Notes under the pieces: generated by a model
The model's input: the letters and a program-made list of their open reading frames with translations, nothing else
What the model was told of the DNA's origin: nothing
The model's database searches: none
Position numbers and translations under genes: made by a program
DNA from: Ischnura elegans
Lineage: Eukaryota; Arthropoda; Insecta; Odonata; Coenagrionidae
NCBI RefSeq assembly: GCF_921293095.1
Contig: NC_060259.1
Span: 7,502,001-7,566,000 of the forward strand
DNA length: 64,000 bases
Reading direction: 5' to 3'
Part shown: piece after piece, positions 10,262-22,246 of the stretch
Layout of the letters: the number at the start of each line of letters is the position of its first letter
Position numbering within the stretch: position 1 is the first letter of the stretch

Positions 10262-10345
10262 GGGTCGAATAGCAGATTTCTCGAATTCGAATATCGAATT
10301 CGAATATTAAATCATTGCTCGAATATTCGAATACCTCGAATACTA
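10262..10345. repeat. TTCGAATA palindromic microsatellite
   Basis: Repeated TTCGAA and CGAATATTCG words, each able to pair with itself, follow the flank AGATGGGT. A sister array built on AACCGGTT at 55320-55440 has a GATGGG-like flank on the other strand. From 10346 to 10690 I see no further feature. Confidence 0.65.
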
Positions 10346-10712
10346 AATGATGAATGCTGGAATGTTTGACTCGGTTGCATATGCAGAAGGCAACACAAGA
10401 TTTTGGGGAGTAATTTTGATTTCATTTAAAGGATTCGAACAGGGAAATTTCCCTATTAGGGAAATTGCATACTTTTTATAAACAGTATGCCGATATACTA
10501 CAGTAAACACTTAGTACCGCAATATACCCCTTTTCCGCTTAAAATTCAGTTTATACACTAGAAAATGACTCCCAAAAGTCTCCCGAGTTTCGCGGGCTAA
10601 AAAATACCGCCCCCACTAATCTTTGGCCGTGACGTCATAGTTCAGCAGGAGTCCAAGTTCCAAGCGCAGTAACTGCAGATTTGGAAGAGCCACGTTGCGT
10701 TTAAAGGAGAAC

Positions 10713-10860
10713 ATGGGTGAAATAAGGAAAAATTACAAGTGGTGCATTGTTCCTCTGTGCAATAACACCCCAGAAAAAATTTCGCCTGCATTCCCACGGA
10801 GGAAATTAGAAGAAAAGCCTCGATGCATGCCGTCTGTCGGGATGAGCGTTACGGAAAAAC
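10713..10860 (+). pseudogene. THAP-like N-terminal exon fragment
   Basis: From ATG 10713 the frame reads MGEIRKNYKWCIVPLCNNT, which matches the start of many THAP domains (KWCIVPxC). The later THAP residues (Trp, Cys-x2-His-Phe) are not seen before the stop, so this is either a first exon or a broken copy. It begins about 180 bp downstream of a GC-richer stretch containing TGACGTCA (10630). Function cannot be given. Confidence 0.4.
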
Positions 10861-11249
10861 AAGAGCATAATAAACGGAATGATAAACACGTGTGCTATAT
10901 GAGCGAATATAACTTTAATATAATTAATATTTCCATATTTCATTGACTGAATAACTTGAAACTGAGATTTTTTCGATAATTCGGCCGCCGTAGAATAAAA
11001 ATTCAACTTCTCAACAAAAATCGAGATAGGTGTTTCTCGATGGTTACGATGGACTCAAACTATTTATGGCACTTTTTCAATTTCAGTTACGAAAGGACAT
11101 AGAAAATTCCATGATGTTTAAAATCAAGGGAGGAAATATGAAAATATAGAGCAACGTTGATCCTCATGCATTCGAGTGCCAACCAAGAAGACAGCGTTTT
11201 CTTCTACTGTCGGCGTCAAAATGATGTGCCGCTGCACTTTGCAAATTTA

Positions 11250-12259
11250 TGCGGCATTTTTTAGTGTTCCCCCCCCCCCCCAAAATTTCTGGTACCCCTC
11301 CCCCCCTGAAATTCTTCGAACTTCCTCGAACTTCCTCCGAACTTATCCGCAGAACTTCTCCCGCCAAGAACTTTTCGCGCTAAGGTTTTTTCGCGCAAAG
11401 GATTTTTCGCGCAAAACGCCTGTCGCAAAACTCTGTCTCGCAAAATCCTGTCTCCGGAAAATGCTGCCTCCGGAAAGCAGCATCCGAAAGCCAGCACCGA
11501 ACCCAGCACCGAAGCCAGCACCGAACCCAGCCTACCTGCAATCCAAGACTTATATAGGACTACTGCGGAGGAATACTTACTCCTTGGCAAGCAAGGGGAA
11601 CTCGGTGCTAAGGCCTTAGTATTGCACTTGGAGTGAGAAGTTTTACCATTGTCCTATCACAACTCTCTCTCCCTCCAACACCTCACCCCAGTATCTCCCT
11701 CCCCTCCATGTGTTCCAATGAACTGATTCCTCTGATGTCTCCAACCCAGAAGTTGAGGGGGAAATTCTGGGTGCTGTGCGGTTGTCTCAAAACCAGGGAA
11801 GGCTGATTTTGTGGAGCGGCCGTTCTATGCAGAGTGGCGCCGTAGTTGAATTCGCCTGCCTACCCCTCCACTCCCTGGAAGAATCCCTCCCCTCAAATCC
11901 TGGCTTTTCCTGAATAGGAGAGCCTCTTTCTGGTCGTGACCTGCTGGGAGTCACATGTCTTGTGAGCCATGGCATATTTAGAGCAATTTTCTGCTGGTAT
12001 TTAGCTGGTAATGTTTTCCTTTGGGATCATGAATTACTATCATTGTTTTCTGTAATACTTCTGATTTTTTGAATACTCTACTTTGAATAGATATCGTACG
12101 GTAATAACTCGTAAATTATTTTTGGCTACCTTTTTCTTGTGAGCTGTTTTTCTTGTTTGTGGAGTCTTTCCCTGATCCAGCTTGTGACCGACGGTTGGAG
12201 TATTTCCCTTGTCTGGACTTACGTGAAAAATCAACCAGATTTTACGACGTAACGTCACA
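11250..12259 (+). repeat. 5' LTR of the second Gypsy element (about 1010 bp)
   Basis: It begins TGCGGCATTTTTTAGTG, shared with the 3' copy (TGTGGCATTTTTTAGTG), and ends ACGTCACA just before the primer site. It contains a poly-C tract, TTCGCGC-rich repeats, copies of a 12-bp AGCACCGAACCC-type unit near 11493-11530 and a TATATA-like box near 11550 that could start transcription. Length and TG/CA ends fit an LTR; the part after 12030 is missing from the 3' copy. Confidence 0.78.
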
Positions 12260-12262
12260 TTT

Positions 12263-12273
12263 TGGTAGCAGAG
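12263..12273 (+). promoter_or_regulatory. Primer-binding site, tRNA-iMet type
   Basis: TGGTAGCAGAG, three bases after the 5' LTR, is the reverse complement of the CTCTGCTACCA acceptor end of metazoan initiator tRNA-Met. This is where minus-strand DNA synthesis would be primed. Confidence 0.75.
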
Positions 12274-12634
12274 CGTGGTTCGATTTCCTGTCCTCTCGTC
12301 GAGGTCTCCCGAGTGCTGGACAATGGTGACATTTCTCCACTATTTCTCCACATTTTGCAGTTTCTGGTTGTTTCTCCTCTTAAAAGTGAGTTATTTTATG
12401 TTCCATTAAGTGCTTTTTGGTTCGTGTGGGATTACGTGACTAGTGTTGCCGACATTTTTCCTCGTGGCCATATGCCATTTGACATTTTTTTTCGTAATCT
12501 TCTTGATAGTTTGGATAGCAGCTAGTTATTCTCGCAGCCCTTTATCTCTATTGGACTCTTCTAATAATGAGAGATAGTTTTATTTCTCGTTCTCACTCTC
12601 TCTTTTTCTCGTTGTCGTCACTTCACTTTTCAAA

Positions 12635-15600
12635 ATGCCTGGAGGTACTGACAACCCGTACGAAAAAACTTATTTAACCACGGGCGAGGATCGTAAGGCC
12701 AGGGGTACGGCTAATGTGTCCGTAGGAAGTGAAGTTTCTAATAATGAACGGGAATCTTCTTTAGAAGTGGTTCCACCTCGCCCAACGCACGAGGAAAGTA
12801 GTGATGTTCACGTCTCTCACGAAATGTCTGCTTCTCAGACATTGCCAGTTTCTGAAGGGTTGGTAATTGTCAAACAATTACTCAGTGATTTTCCGCCATT
12901 TGAAGTGTCAAACAGTGAGAATTGGTTTAATTTCATGTTAAAAGTTAATGAAATCGTTTCTTTGTCTTTGGTTCCTCTGTCAACGTTTTTGTACCTTGTA
13001 GTATCTAAACTTCCTGCCAGCTCTCGTCATTTTTGGTTGTCTATGTTAAACTTGAATCTCGCATGGTCTCAAATCACAGAAAAAGTTTGGGCTAGAATTG
13101 TTAGTGACAGAGAGTTTGATCGTTTGATCACTACGAAAGTTAAGAGATTTCAGTTCCCTCGCGAAACGCCCCACGATTTCGTGTGTTCTGTGCGTAATGC
13201 CACTCAGGTGCTGGGTTTGCAGTATTCCGAGTCTTCTATTGTACGACTCATTATTCAAGGGTTAAATCCTTTAACAAAATCTGCAATTATGTTCTCAAAT
13301 CAGCCTAACACATTTGTAGAATTGGACTCTGTTATCACGCAGGCTTCTAAACATTTAATGGACTGTGCTGAATATTCCAACACTTTCCATCGTATCTCTA
13401 GGAACACGTCTTCTGTTGCCTCTTCCAGTGCGTCTAGGGAAGTTTCTTTTCCTATTAATTGTTCTTACTGTCATAATCCTGGCCACAAAGTGAACGAGTG
13501 TCGCAAAAGACGACGATTTACTCAGCCTGCCGTGAGTTTGATGAGTGTCCGTGACAAGTGTTCGACTCGATTGCCAATATTATCTATTAATCTTCATTCT
13601 ATGCCATGCCAGGCTTTAATTGACACTGGGTGTTCAGTTTCACTGTGTGATGAAGATTTCTTTGCTTCTCTGAAATGTTGCCGGAGAAAGGTTATTCGTA
13701 AGAATGTTGACGTCGATTTAATCACTGTGTCGGGGCAGCCTTTTCATATTAATTCCTCTGTCTCACTCAAGGTTCAAATAGGCAAGTTTTCTTGGAACCA
13801 CGTGTTTTATCTAGCTAAAATCCCGTTTCCCGTGTTACTGGGTGTGGATATCATTTGTAATTCAAAGATGATTATTCGTCCGGCGAACGTCAGTTTTGAA
13901 ATTGCCCCGAATTCTCTTTTTTCTTTTACGGACAATTGCGAAGCGTTTAAATCGGCGCCAGTTAGTAACTCGTCCGAATCACATGTTCTGTCGTCCACTG
14001 AAATCACGTTGTGTGATAAGTTGAAGGGCTTATTGTCAAAATTTCCTGATGTGATTTCTCAAGAATTGGGGGTCACATCTGTTATGACATACGAAATTGA
14101 ACTGCTAGATTCAACTCCGATTCGATCCCATCCTTATTCGTTGTCACCTCCAAAGGCTAATTTAATGAAGAAGCACATCCAATCTTTACTTGATAAGAAA
14201 GTGATTGAGGTTTCCAATTCAGACTGGTGTTCGCCAGCTTTTCTAGTGCCTAAAAAGGATGGATCTGAAAGACTAGTGGTTGATTACCGTAAGTTAAACA
14301 AAGTTGTTAAATCAGACGGTTATCCAACACCTTCTGTTGAACATGCATTCCAATATCTTGCTGATGCAAAATATTTCACTGTTCTTGATCTCAATTCTGC
14401 CTTTCATCAAATACCATTATCTGAGAATTCTAAGAAATTAACTGCTTTTGTGACGCCGTTCGGAGTGTACCAGTATAATAGATTGCCATTTGGTTTTGTT
14501 AATTCTTCTCAAATATTCACTCGTCTCATTAATGAAGTATTGGGCGATTTGAAATATTCCTGTGTCTATCCATATATTGATGACTTGTGTATCTATTCCA
14601 AGTCTGCTGAAGACCATGTATCTCATGTTAATGCTGTCCTCAGCAAACTACGCAGTGCCGGTTTGACGGTGTGCGAGGACAAGGTTAAGCTTGGTGTGGA
14701 ATCACTCACTTTTCTGGGCCATCTCGTCACAAATGGAACCTTGCAAGTTGATCCTGAGAGAGTGAGACCAATTGAACAATTCCCAGTTCCCAGAAACGTG
14801 AAGGAAGTGGCCAGATTCATTGGACTTTGTGGGTTTTACTGCAAGTTTATTCCAAGGTATTCTGAAATTTCTATGCCACTGAATCGCTTGAAACGTAAAA
14901 ATGTTCCTTTTCAATGGACAGCCGTTGAAAATGAGGCTTTCTGCCAGTTGAAGAAAGCTCTCACCAATCCACCAGTATTATCTTTCCCTCGATTTGACGA
15001 GGAATTTCATTTATTTGTCGATGCCAGTAATTTGGCGGTTGGTGCCGTTCTGAATCACAAAGTAAATGGTGATTTTGTCCCTGTGGCTTTTGCTAGTAAG
15101 GCACTCTTGGAACATGAGCGTAAATTTTCTTCTTATGAATTGGAGTGTCACGCAATTCATTTTGGAATTCAAAAATTCAGTGTTTACTTACAAGTAAAAC
15201 CATTTCACTTGTACACTGATAATGGTGCCTTGACATGGCTTTTCTCTCATCCTAAGCAGTTGGGCAAATTAGGCAGGGTGGTGCTTAAATTATCCTCTTA
15301 TAAATTCACTGTGCATCATGTTCGAGGATCATCTAATTCTGTCGCAGATTGTCTTTCTCGCATTGAGCCATCCTCATCTACAAATAATCATTTAGATGTG
15401 GAATCAAACACTCATAAGGAGTCAGCTGTTCCTTATTCTTGTGTGTTACATAAATTGCCTTTGTCATTTGTCGACATTCGAAAACACCAAGAAACTGATC
15501 TCGTTCTAAAGGATATTTTCAATCAGATTAATAATAATTCCTTGAACGACAAAAACTATTTTCTGAAGGGACAGCTATTATGTTATGGGAATTCTAAAAT

Positions 15601-16902
15601 TAAGCGAGGAAGAGCTGTTTTGCCTACGGTCTTGAGGCCTATGATTTTTCAATATTTTCACTGCTCAAGTATGTCTGCTCACTTGGGCATGGCTAAAACT
15701 TATGATAAGATTAGCAGACACTTTTGGTGGAAGGATATGAAAAGAGAGGTTTATGACATGGTCAGAAAATGCCATCTGTGTCAAACTTGTAAACCCAGAA
15801 ATGCTCCACCTCCTGGCATGCTATCGTCGCACAATCCTTCTGAAGTTTGGGAAAGACTTTATATTGATTTTGTGGGACCTTTACCTTTGACTAAAGGTGG
15901 ACACCAATATGTACTTTCTCTTATTGATGGTTTTTCTAAATTCTGTTTTCTTGAGCCAGTTCGTAAGGCTACGGCTGGTTCGGTTGTTTCAATACTCACT
16001 CAAAGAGTATTCCCGAAATTTGGTTTCCCTAAATATTTGGTGTCTGATAATGCACAAGTTTTTAAATCTCATGCCGTTAAGGAGATGTGTTTGCAACTGG
16101 GGGTTAAGCAAATTTTTGTTTCTCCATACTATCCCTGTTCTAATCAGGTAGAGAGATTGCATAGAAATCTAAAATCTGCACTTGCTATTTTGTGCAATAA
16201 TGCTCACCATATGTGGGACTCTATGCTTNNNNNNNNNNNNNNNNNNNNNNNNNNNNNNNNNNNNNNNNNNNNNNNNNNNNNNNNNNNNNNNNNNNNNNNN
16301 NNNNNNNNNNNNNNNNNNNNNNNNNNNNNNNNNNNNNNNNNNNNNNNNNNNNNNNNNNNNNNNNNNNNNNNNNNNNNNNNNNNNNNNNNNNNNNNNNNNN
16401 NNNNNNNNNNNNNNNNNNNNNNNNNNNNATGCTTGCTGACTTAAATTTTGCCTTGAACACTGCCTCTCATGAGAGCAGTGGTTATTCTCCTGCCAAAATA
16501 ATTTTCGGCAGAGAACTAAAGCATCCTTTAATTAATCAGCGGGACATTCTAAAATCTTTATTCGAGAATGATCTCAGCGATAATGACAGACAAGTCTTCC
16601 TGAATCATGTTATTGCTAATTTAAAAAAGGCCAGAAATAGGTATAAAGAATCCTATAATAAATCTCACTCCCAAATCACTTTCTGTGTGGGAGATCTTGT
16701 TCTCTGCAAAAACCATCCTGTCAGTTCTAAAGGTGAACAGAAAATGGCAAAACTGGAACCTCTGTGGAACGGACCTTTCGTCCTTAAAAAGTATCTCTCT
16801 CCTGTAACAGTTATTCTGGAAGTTTCTCCTGGGAAAGAGAAAATTTGTCATGTTTCTCATTTAAAGGCATATCATGGTGGCATTGCTAATTCCAGTAATT
16901 AA
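12635..16902 (+). CDS. Gypsy gag-pol polyprotein (single ORF, gap inside)
   Basis: Start ATG at 12635 (context AAAATGCC) opens an uninterrupted frame of 1200 codons up to the N gap. Gag has one CCHC knuckle (CSYCHNPGHKVNEC). Protease: LIDTGCSVSLC. RT: LVVDYRKLNK, LDLNSAFHQIP and catalytic YIDDLCIYS (14573-14599). RNase H: FVDASNLAVGAVL. Integrase: HHCC finger ending CHLCQTC, first Asp in LYIDFVGPLP, second in SDNAQVFKS, Glu in SNQVERLHRN. After the gap the frame resumes (ADLNFALNTASHE, YSPAKIIFGREL) and ends with TAA at 16900-16902. All catalytic residues are visible. It would make structural protein, reverse transcriptase and integrase for copying the element. Intactness depends on what the gap hides. 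Confidence 0.88.
16229..16428. other. Assembly gap of 200 N, probably spurious
   Basis: Exactly 200 undetermined bases. The six bases before it (ATGCTT) are the same as the six bases after it. The integrase motifs on both sides are spaced as expected with nothing missing if that hexamer is an overlap. Confidence 0.8.
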
Positions 16903-18842
16903 AAGGAGAGAAATATCATTGATTTTTTTTATTTTTTTTATTTTTCTCAATGAATGCTAATGTTTGCTTTCTCAAATACTATTTTGATGCTTGATTTCGG
17001 TGTTGAATTTCTCTTGATTCCTAATAATATTGTTTTGAATAATGAATAATAAGTCTATTTCTATGCTTGTAATTGAAATTGTTCTGAAATATTGTATTGT
17101 ACTTGCTTATTCTCATCTGCTTAATTCACTCATGTAATTTAGTGTTGGTCTACTGTGATTGTGAGATGGGGTAAGGTGGAGGAATTATGGGTGCTTGGAG
17201 GGAGAGGACGGGAGAATAACTTGGGGGGAAATCCCCGAGATGGCTCGTTTCCAGATAAGCTGTGGAGGTGGCCCCAGTTATTAAGATTCAATTGTGTTTT
17301 GTGTCACCTTTCCTCCACCAAGACTTTATGGACATTCTCACAATTCTTGACAGTGATAAGTGTCGTGATTTCGCAGTGTTCGATATTCTATCGATGGCTG
17401 AGTGATTGAATTGATCAGCTGATCTTAAGACTGCCTACTGTGTTTTAGTGTGGCTTTTTGGCGTTGAGTTGCGACCTTCATCGCCCGACAAGTATGAACT
17501 TTCATTTTGTCGCAAACAGCATGTAGCTCTCATTTCTATTGTTAATTGAAGAGTGAAATTTAGAGTGATATTTTTGTTGATGCAATATGCAGTTCTCATT
17601 TTGTTAGCATCGCCTATGATTCTTTTTTTTGACTTGTCTAATTAATACTGAGGGATATATATATATATATATATATATACACATCTTGATTAAATTTAGT
17701 CAGTACTTGATCAATATCTGACATGAATACCATATGCCTTGTAAATGTTAATAATTATTGGAAAATCGAGGAAATTAGTGCAATCTATTGCCATTTATGT
17801 AAATCTTGTTGAATTTTGGAGGATTCTTTATTGATAATTAATTATGGACTGATAATATTTACAAACATGGAGGGTTTAAAGGGAGAATTAATAATGCCAA
17901 AGTATATCAATTAAGTGAGACACATATTATGCTGAATATTTTTGCTGCTATTTTGATAACTAATAATTATTTAGTGAATAACCGTATATTTGAATAACCT
18001 TGTATTTATTGTTTATATAAATTTGGGATATATATTTTGTTGGTCGACCCTAACTTTCTCTTGGGTTGCAATATGAATTTTGGGTAGAAGTTAAAACCCA
18101 TTTTTTGTGAATCGTTGTTTTTTGATAAGGTGGTTGAACCCAACTAATGGTACAACCCAGGGTTCTCATGAACCCAACTGCTTCACCAACCCAATCTTGC
18201 CCATTTACTAAGCGGTTGGTTATTGTATTGCCTTACTTGGTTTTAAAAACCACAAAATATCTCTGATGAGAGAAGGAACATTTGATTTTGGTAAAGATAT
18301 CCTGGTGTTATACCAAAAATTAATCTTCCCAGTTCCTTCTAGTCGCTGATGATAATTATTTGTAATTTTGATTCTCTGTACACCGAAACAAGCATCACTT
18401 TATGACATATTTATTATTAATTTTATTTTCTTGCTATGTAATATTAAATAATTTACTCTATATCATTCAGCATTATTTCTTGTCTCACTCTTGTAATTAT
18501 GTCATGTTACTCAAGAATTCTGTTGAATTCCAAACATCACTCTTGAAGTTATCATTTACAGAGTGATAAAATGTATGTTCTTGTTAAAACTATTTTTGAG
18601 TGATATATCTTGAAAACTATTGTCTCAATCAATAAACTTTTTTTCAATATTCAGTTCAATTCTAACCACTGAATAATGGTTTTTTGTAAAATTCATGGGG
18701 GGTTAAACAGTGGGGGTTCATCCAGTGAAAACCAGTGGACCTGTGATGCCTCGATAAGTTTTCCTGGCATTAATCAGTTCTTGGTGGACGTGTCTTTGTC
18801 CACAAGTTCAAGCAATTTTTGTGGTCATTTTCCCACAGAGGA
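16903..18842 (+). other. Non-coding 3' internal region of the second Gypsy element
   Basis: AT-rich sequence between the pol stop and the 3' LTR. It holds a TA microsatellite near 17658-17680 and no frame resembling env. The segment ends with a short purine run before 18843. Confidence 0.65.
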
Positions 18843-19643
18843 TGTGGCATTTTTTAGTGTCCCCCCCCCCCCCCCAAAATTTCTGGTACCCCACCCCCCA
18901 GAAATTCTTCGAACTTCCTCGAACTTCCTCCGAACTTATCCGCAGAACTTCTCCCGCCAAGAACTTTTCGCGCTAAGGTTTTTTCGCGCAAAGGATTTTT
19001 CGCGCAAAACGCCTGTCGCAAAACCCTGTCTCGCAAAATCCTGTCTCCGGAAAATGCTGCCTCCGGAAAGCAGCATCCGAAAGCCAGCACCGAACCCAGC
19101 ACCGAAGCCAGCACCGAACCCAGCACCGAACCCAGCCTACCTGCAATCCAAGACTTATATAGGACTACTGCGGAGGAATACTTACTCCTTGGCAAGCAAG
19201 GGGAACTCGGTGCTAAGGCCTTAGTATTGCACTTGGAGTGAGAAGTTTTACCATTGTCCTATCACAACTCTCTCTCCCTCCAACACCTCACCCCAGTATC
19301 TCCCTCCCCTCCATGTGTTCCAATGAACTGATTCCTCTGATGTCTCCAACCCAGAAGTTGAGGGGAAAATTCTGGGTGCTGTGCGGTTGTCTCAAAACCA
19401 GGGAAGGCTGATTTTGTGGAGCGGCCGTTCTATGCAGAGTGGCGCCGTAGTTGAATTCGCCTGCCTACCCCTCCACTCCCTGGAAGAATCCCTCCCCTCA
19501 AATCCTGGCTTTTCCTGAATAGGAGAGCCTCTTTCTGGTCGTGACCTGCTGGGAGTCACATGTCTTGTGAGCCATGGCATATTTAGAGCAATTTTCTGCT
19601 GGTATTTAGCTGGTAATGTTTTCCTTTGGGATCATGAATTACT
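18843..19643 (+). repeat. 3' LTR of the second Gypsy element, truncated
   Basis: It matches 11250-12037 closely, including the poly-C tract and the CGCGCAAA-rich block, with one additional 12-bp AGCACCGAACCC unit. The match stops after GAATTACT; the last ~220 bp of the 5' LTR are missing in direct orientation. Confidence 0.82.
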
Positions 19644-19664
19644 TTAATTAAATTCCATCATAAA

Positions 19665-19715
19665 CAAAGTAGAGTATTCAAAAAATCAGAAGTATTACAG
19701 AAAACAATGATAGTA
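19665..19715 (-). repeat. Inverted 51-bp piece of the LTR
   Basis: These 51 bases are the reverse complement of 12035-12085, the LTR segment that should come next, separated from the truncated LTR by about 21 unrelated bases. It records a local inversion or template switch at the 3' LTR. Confidence 0.8.
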
Positions 19716-19833
19716 GGGCCACACCAGGCGATGAAATAGACGATCACGAACATATATATATATATTTGAAATAATGTTTTGTGAATTCACTTCGTGGTAT
19801 CGTGATATTATAAATTTAAAACTTAACCTTTTA

Positions 19834-19968
19834 GTATTCCATACAATACTAATGAAAAAACTCAACCGGTTTCGATCTTTTCAGGTCCTTATCTAGAGGT
19901 TTACGATTAAGATAACGACCTGAAAAGGTGGAAACCGGTTGGGTTTTTAATGCATACTGTGTGGAATA
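19834..19968. repeat. Imperfect palindrome with CAACCGGTTTC arms
   Basis: The arms at 19863-19887 and 19917-19942 pair through CAACCGGTTTC and CTTTTCAGGTC; pairing extends weakly outward to GTATTCCATAC-like sequence on both sides. This looks like a foldback or MITE core. No ORF. Confidence 0.55.
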
Positions 19969-20007
19969 CAACAAAGTTTATTTTTGTGTCCATAATATAC
20001 ATAATTA

Positions 20008-20430
20008 TTAATTAAAATACTCATGCAGACGATAAATAAGTTTAACGTATTTGGCCTGTGTGTCAGCGCTTGGCGATGCTTTTTTGTCAAAGGCCCTGTG
20101 ATTGGTTGGTTTCATCCAATTGGATGAAAATTTAGAACCTGTCCTATCCATTTGTACAAATCGGTGATTTGTACAAACGATAGGACCAAAAGCCAGTTGG
20201 ACAAAATTTTGACCGTGGGACAGGGTGCGCGTCAGTTGCATCAAATTTTGATCAAAATATTTTGACGCAAATTTGACCGTGGGACATCGGCTTAAAGAAT
20301 TTGCCAGTCGTCCACGAAGTAACGCGCCAACGCCTTCGCATAGAGTAATTTTTAAACGGTCAATTATGCGATGCAAATTGAGCTGCGCGCTAGCGCTACT
20401 AAAAAGGGATGTCAACAAATCAGCATTCAT
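20008..20430. other. Repeat-like interval with GACCGTGGGAC words
   Basis: TTTGACCGTGGGACA occurs twice (about 20208-20225 and 20272-20288) together with TTGATCAAAATATTTTGA-like palindromic words, suggesting a decayed MITE. The minus-strand frame through it shows no family motif and is not called as a gene. Confidence 0.35.
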
Positions 20431-20819
20431 ATTATTTAGGTAAGTAATTTAGTTGTTGCATAATTTTTTACTTAGCAGACAGCTCTCGTGTTATATATAT
20501 ATTGCGATGGTGGAAAAAGGTCTAGCGCCGGCTTTGCAAGTGACACCTACGATTTACGTACGCTACGGAAAATTCTGGGAATAAATAATACCTATTAACA
20601 AATTTATAATTAGAAAGAAAGAGAGGATTGGATTAAAATAATTTTAAAAATAAATTTGCTTTATAACAATCAATTATATTTAATATATTGAATAACTTAT
20701 TAAATATTTTCGTGTAATGTTGTACGTATGTACTTACAGAGTTTTCAATTAAAATTTTCAAACAATTTACGACATAATTTAATTTTTTATATTCTTGTCA
20801 CAATACGTAAGAAAAGAGG

Positions 20820-22085
20820 ATGTGGATTCAAAGATCATCTAAGAAGTGAATCTCATTTTATTAAAAAAATCCAGACGCGATTACTCTGTCAAATGTGTGA
20901 AATGTAACGGATAAATTTCTATTTTTCACGGCAGTATGATATTTCGAAGCACTTGGAGACGAAAGACCATAAAAGATATATAAGTACTGCTGCATCTTCC
21001 TCCAAAATACAGAAATTTTAGTAAAAACAATTTATGGAGACGAAGAAAAGAAACTAGCATTAGCAGTAGGATGTCTTTCCATGCTATTTTTCATAGTCAT
21101 TCCTTTATATCTAAGGCCTGTACATCACAAGTTATCAAATCGGTTTTGCAGCGCACATGATACATAACGCCGTTCAAACAGCTGCTGTTTTGTGAATTTT
21201 GTGAAAAGAATTTTGTGAAACTGCGAAAGTCGCATGTATAAGAAAATACTTGGTTACTGTAAAACGCGCTAGTTACCTCTTTCGTCAGCTGTAAATAGAA
21301 TTTTTAAATTATACCCCTCTATGTATTCCTACTTTCTATATCAGGTTTAATGTCCTAGAATTGTAGAAGAGAGTTTTGAAAAAGAATCCTCAAATTTAGC
21401 TAAAGTTTAAAAACAATCAAACACCTCTTTTTCAAAATGCTATTTAAGTTATTGAAGGTGATAAAAATTTTGGTAATCGAAGTAGCGAATGAAGTTAAAA
21501 ATATCTGAATCAAAAGCGGTCAGAAAGTAATTTTGTTACATTAACCATCGGTAGGAGCATAAGCGAGCTCGAAGTGGGTGCAATAAATCATGCAAATATC
21601 ATGAATCACGTTAAAAATTTCTATGGTAACTGCAAAGATTATTTAGAAGAGTGGACGCTATATTAAAATTATATTGAACATTTTTATCGGATTACATTAA
21701 AAGATGAACTCAATTGGAATGATGTTCTAAAATCATTCGATCACTGTGCATAAAATTTTCCATGTAATAATATTTCCAAAAACGATCTTTTTAATGAGGT
21801 ATCATTATTTAAAAAAATATATTGGTTAGAAAAGGGTAAAATCTTGGGCTTCAGCACAAATCTTGATAGAGTACAAATGGTTATAAATATTTCATCATTT
21901 GAAACAAATCATAATCCATACAATATTGCCCTAAAATTAAGGAATATTCTTTGCCCTTACCACAAGCAATTGCTGCGACAGAACGCGTTTTTTCTACTGT
22001 AAATGAAGTGCGTGCATCAGATAAGCAATTCAATGTGTGAAATATTACTAAACAAATTCGTGTGAAAAAATTCACGACCTTTTCC
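20820..22085 (+). pseudogene. hAT transposase remnant
   Basis: Scattered plus-strand pieces of one hAT-type protein can be read in shifting frames. A BED-like zinc finger with a KCVKCNG Cys pair and a HLETKDHK His pair lies at about 20895-20975. A central block (21118-21545) is shared with the copy at 23404. A C-terminal dimerisation block reads PQAIAATERVFSTVNEVRAS near 21956-22015; ATERVFS followed by N-V-R is the hAT signature. Many stops and shifts intervene, so nothing functional is encoded. Exact ends are unknown. Confidence 0.55.
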
Positions 22086-22175
22086 GCAAAAGAAATGAAG
22101 AAAAAAAATCACTCAAATATAAGAAATATGCCAAAGAAAAAATTTCACTAAACTTAATTTTTAATGCATAATATT

Positions 22176-22246
22176 TGCTATTCTTTTTGCCACCCTTATG
22201 ACCTTGACGGTGACCTTACTAGGTCAACGGTTGAATTTTCGTAAAT
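22176..22246 (+). repeat. 71-bp direct repeat, copy 1
   Basis: TGCTATTCTTTTTGCCA through TTTTCGTAAAT recurs at 24317-24386 with few changes. It contains TGACCTTGACGGTGACCT, a cluster of TGACC half-sites. Confidence 0.7.

Larger units (their letters stand above)
11250..19643 (+). mobile_element. Gypsy LTR retrotransposon with long gag-pol ORF
   Basis: Two nearly identical direct repeats (11250-12030 and 18843-19643) flank one coding region with Ty3/Gypsy order. The 5' LTR is followed by a primer site complementary to the 3' end of initiator tRNA-Met; the 3' LTR is preceded by a short purine tract (AGAGGA). LTR copies differ mainly by single bases and by a 12-bp repeat unit, so the insertion looks young. 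The 3' LTR is truncated, so the target duplication cannot be read. No env-like frame is present in the 1.9 kb between pol and the 3' LTR. Confidence 0.85.

Noticed and set aside
16182-16460. Frames made mostly of undetermined residues
   Set aside because: They span the N gap and have no real sequence.
16903-18842. Possible env gene after pol in the second Gypsy element
   Set aside because: No long frame, signal peptide or transmembrane segment is present in this AT-rich stretch.
18676-19224. 182-codon plus-strand frame across the 3' LTR start
   Set aside because: It runs through the poly-C tract and repeated proline-alanine codons of the LTR and crosses the internal/LTR border; the same frame in the 5' LTR has a different start. 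Compositional artefact.
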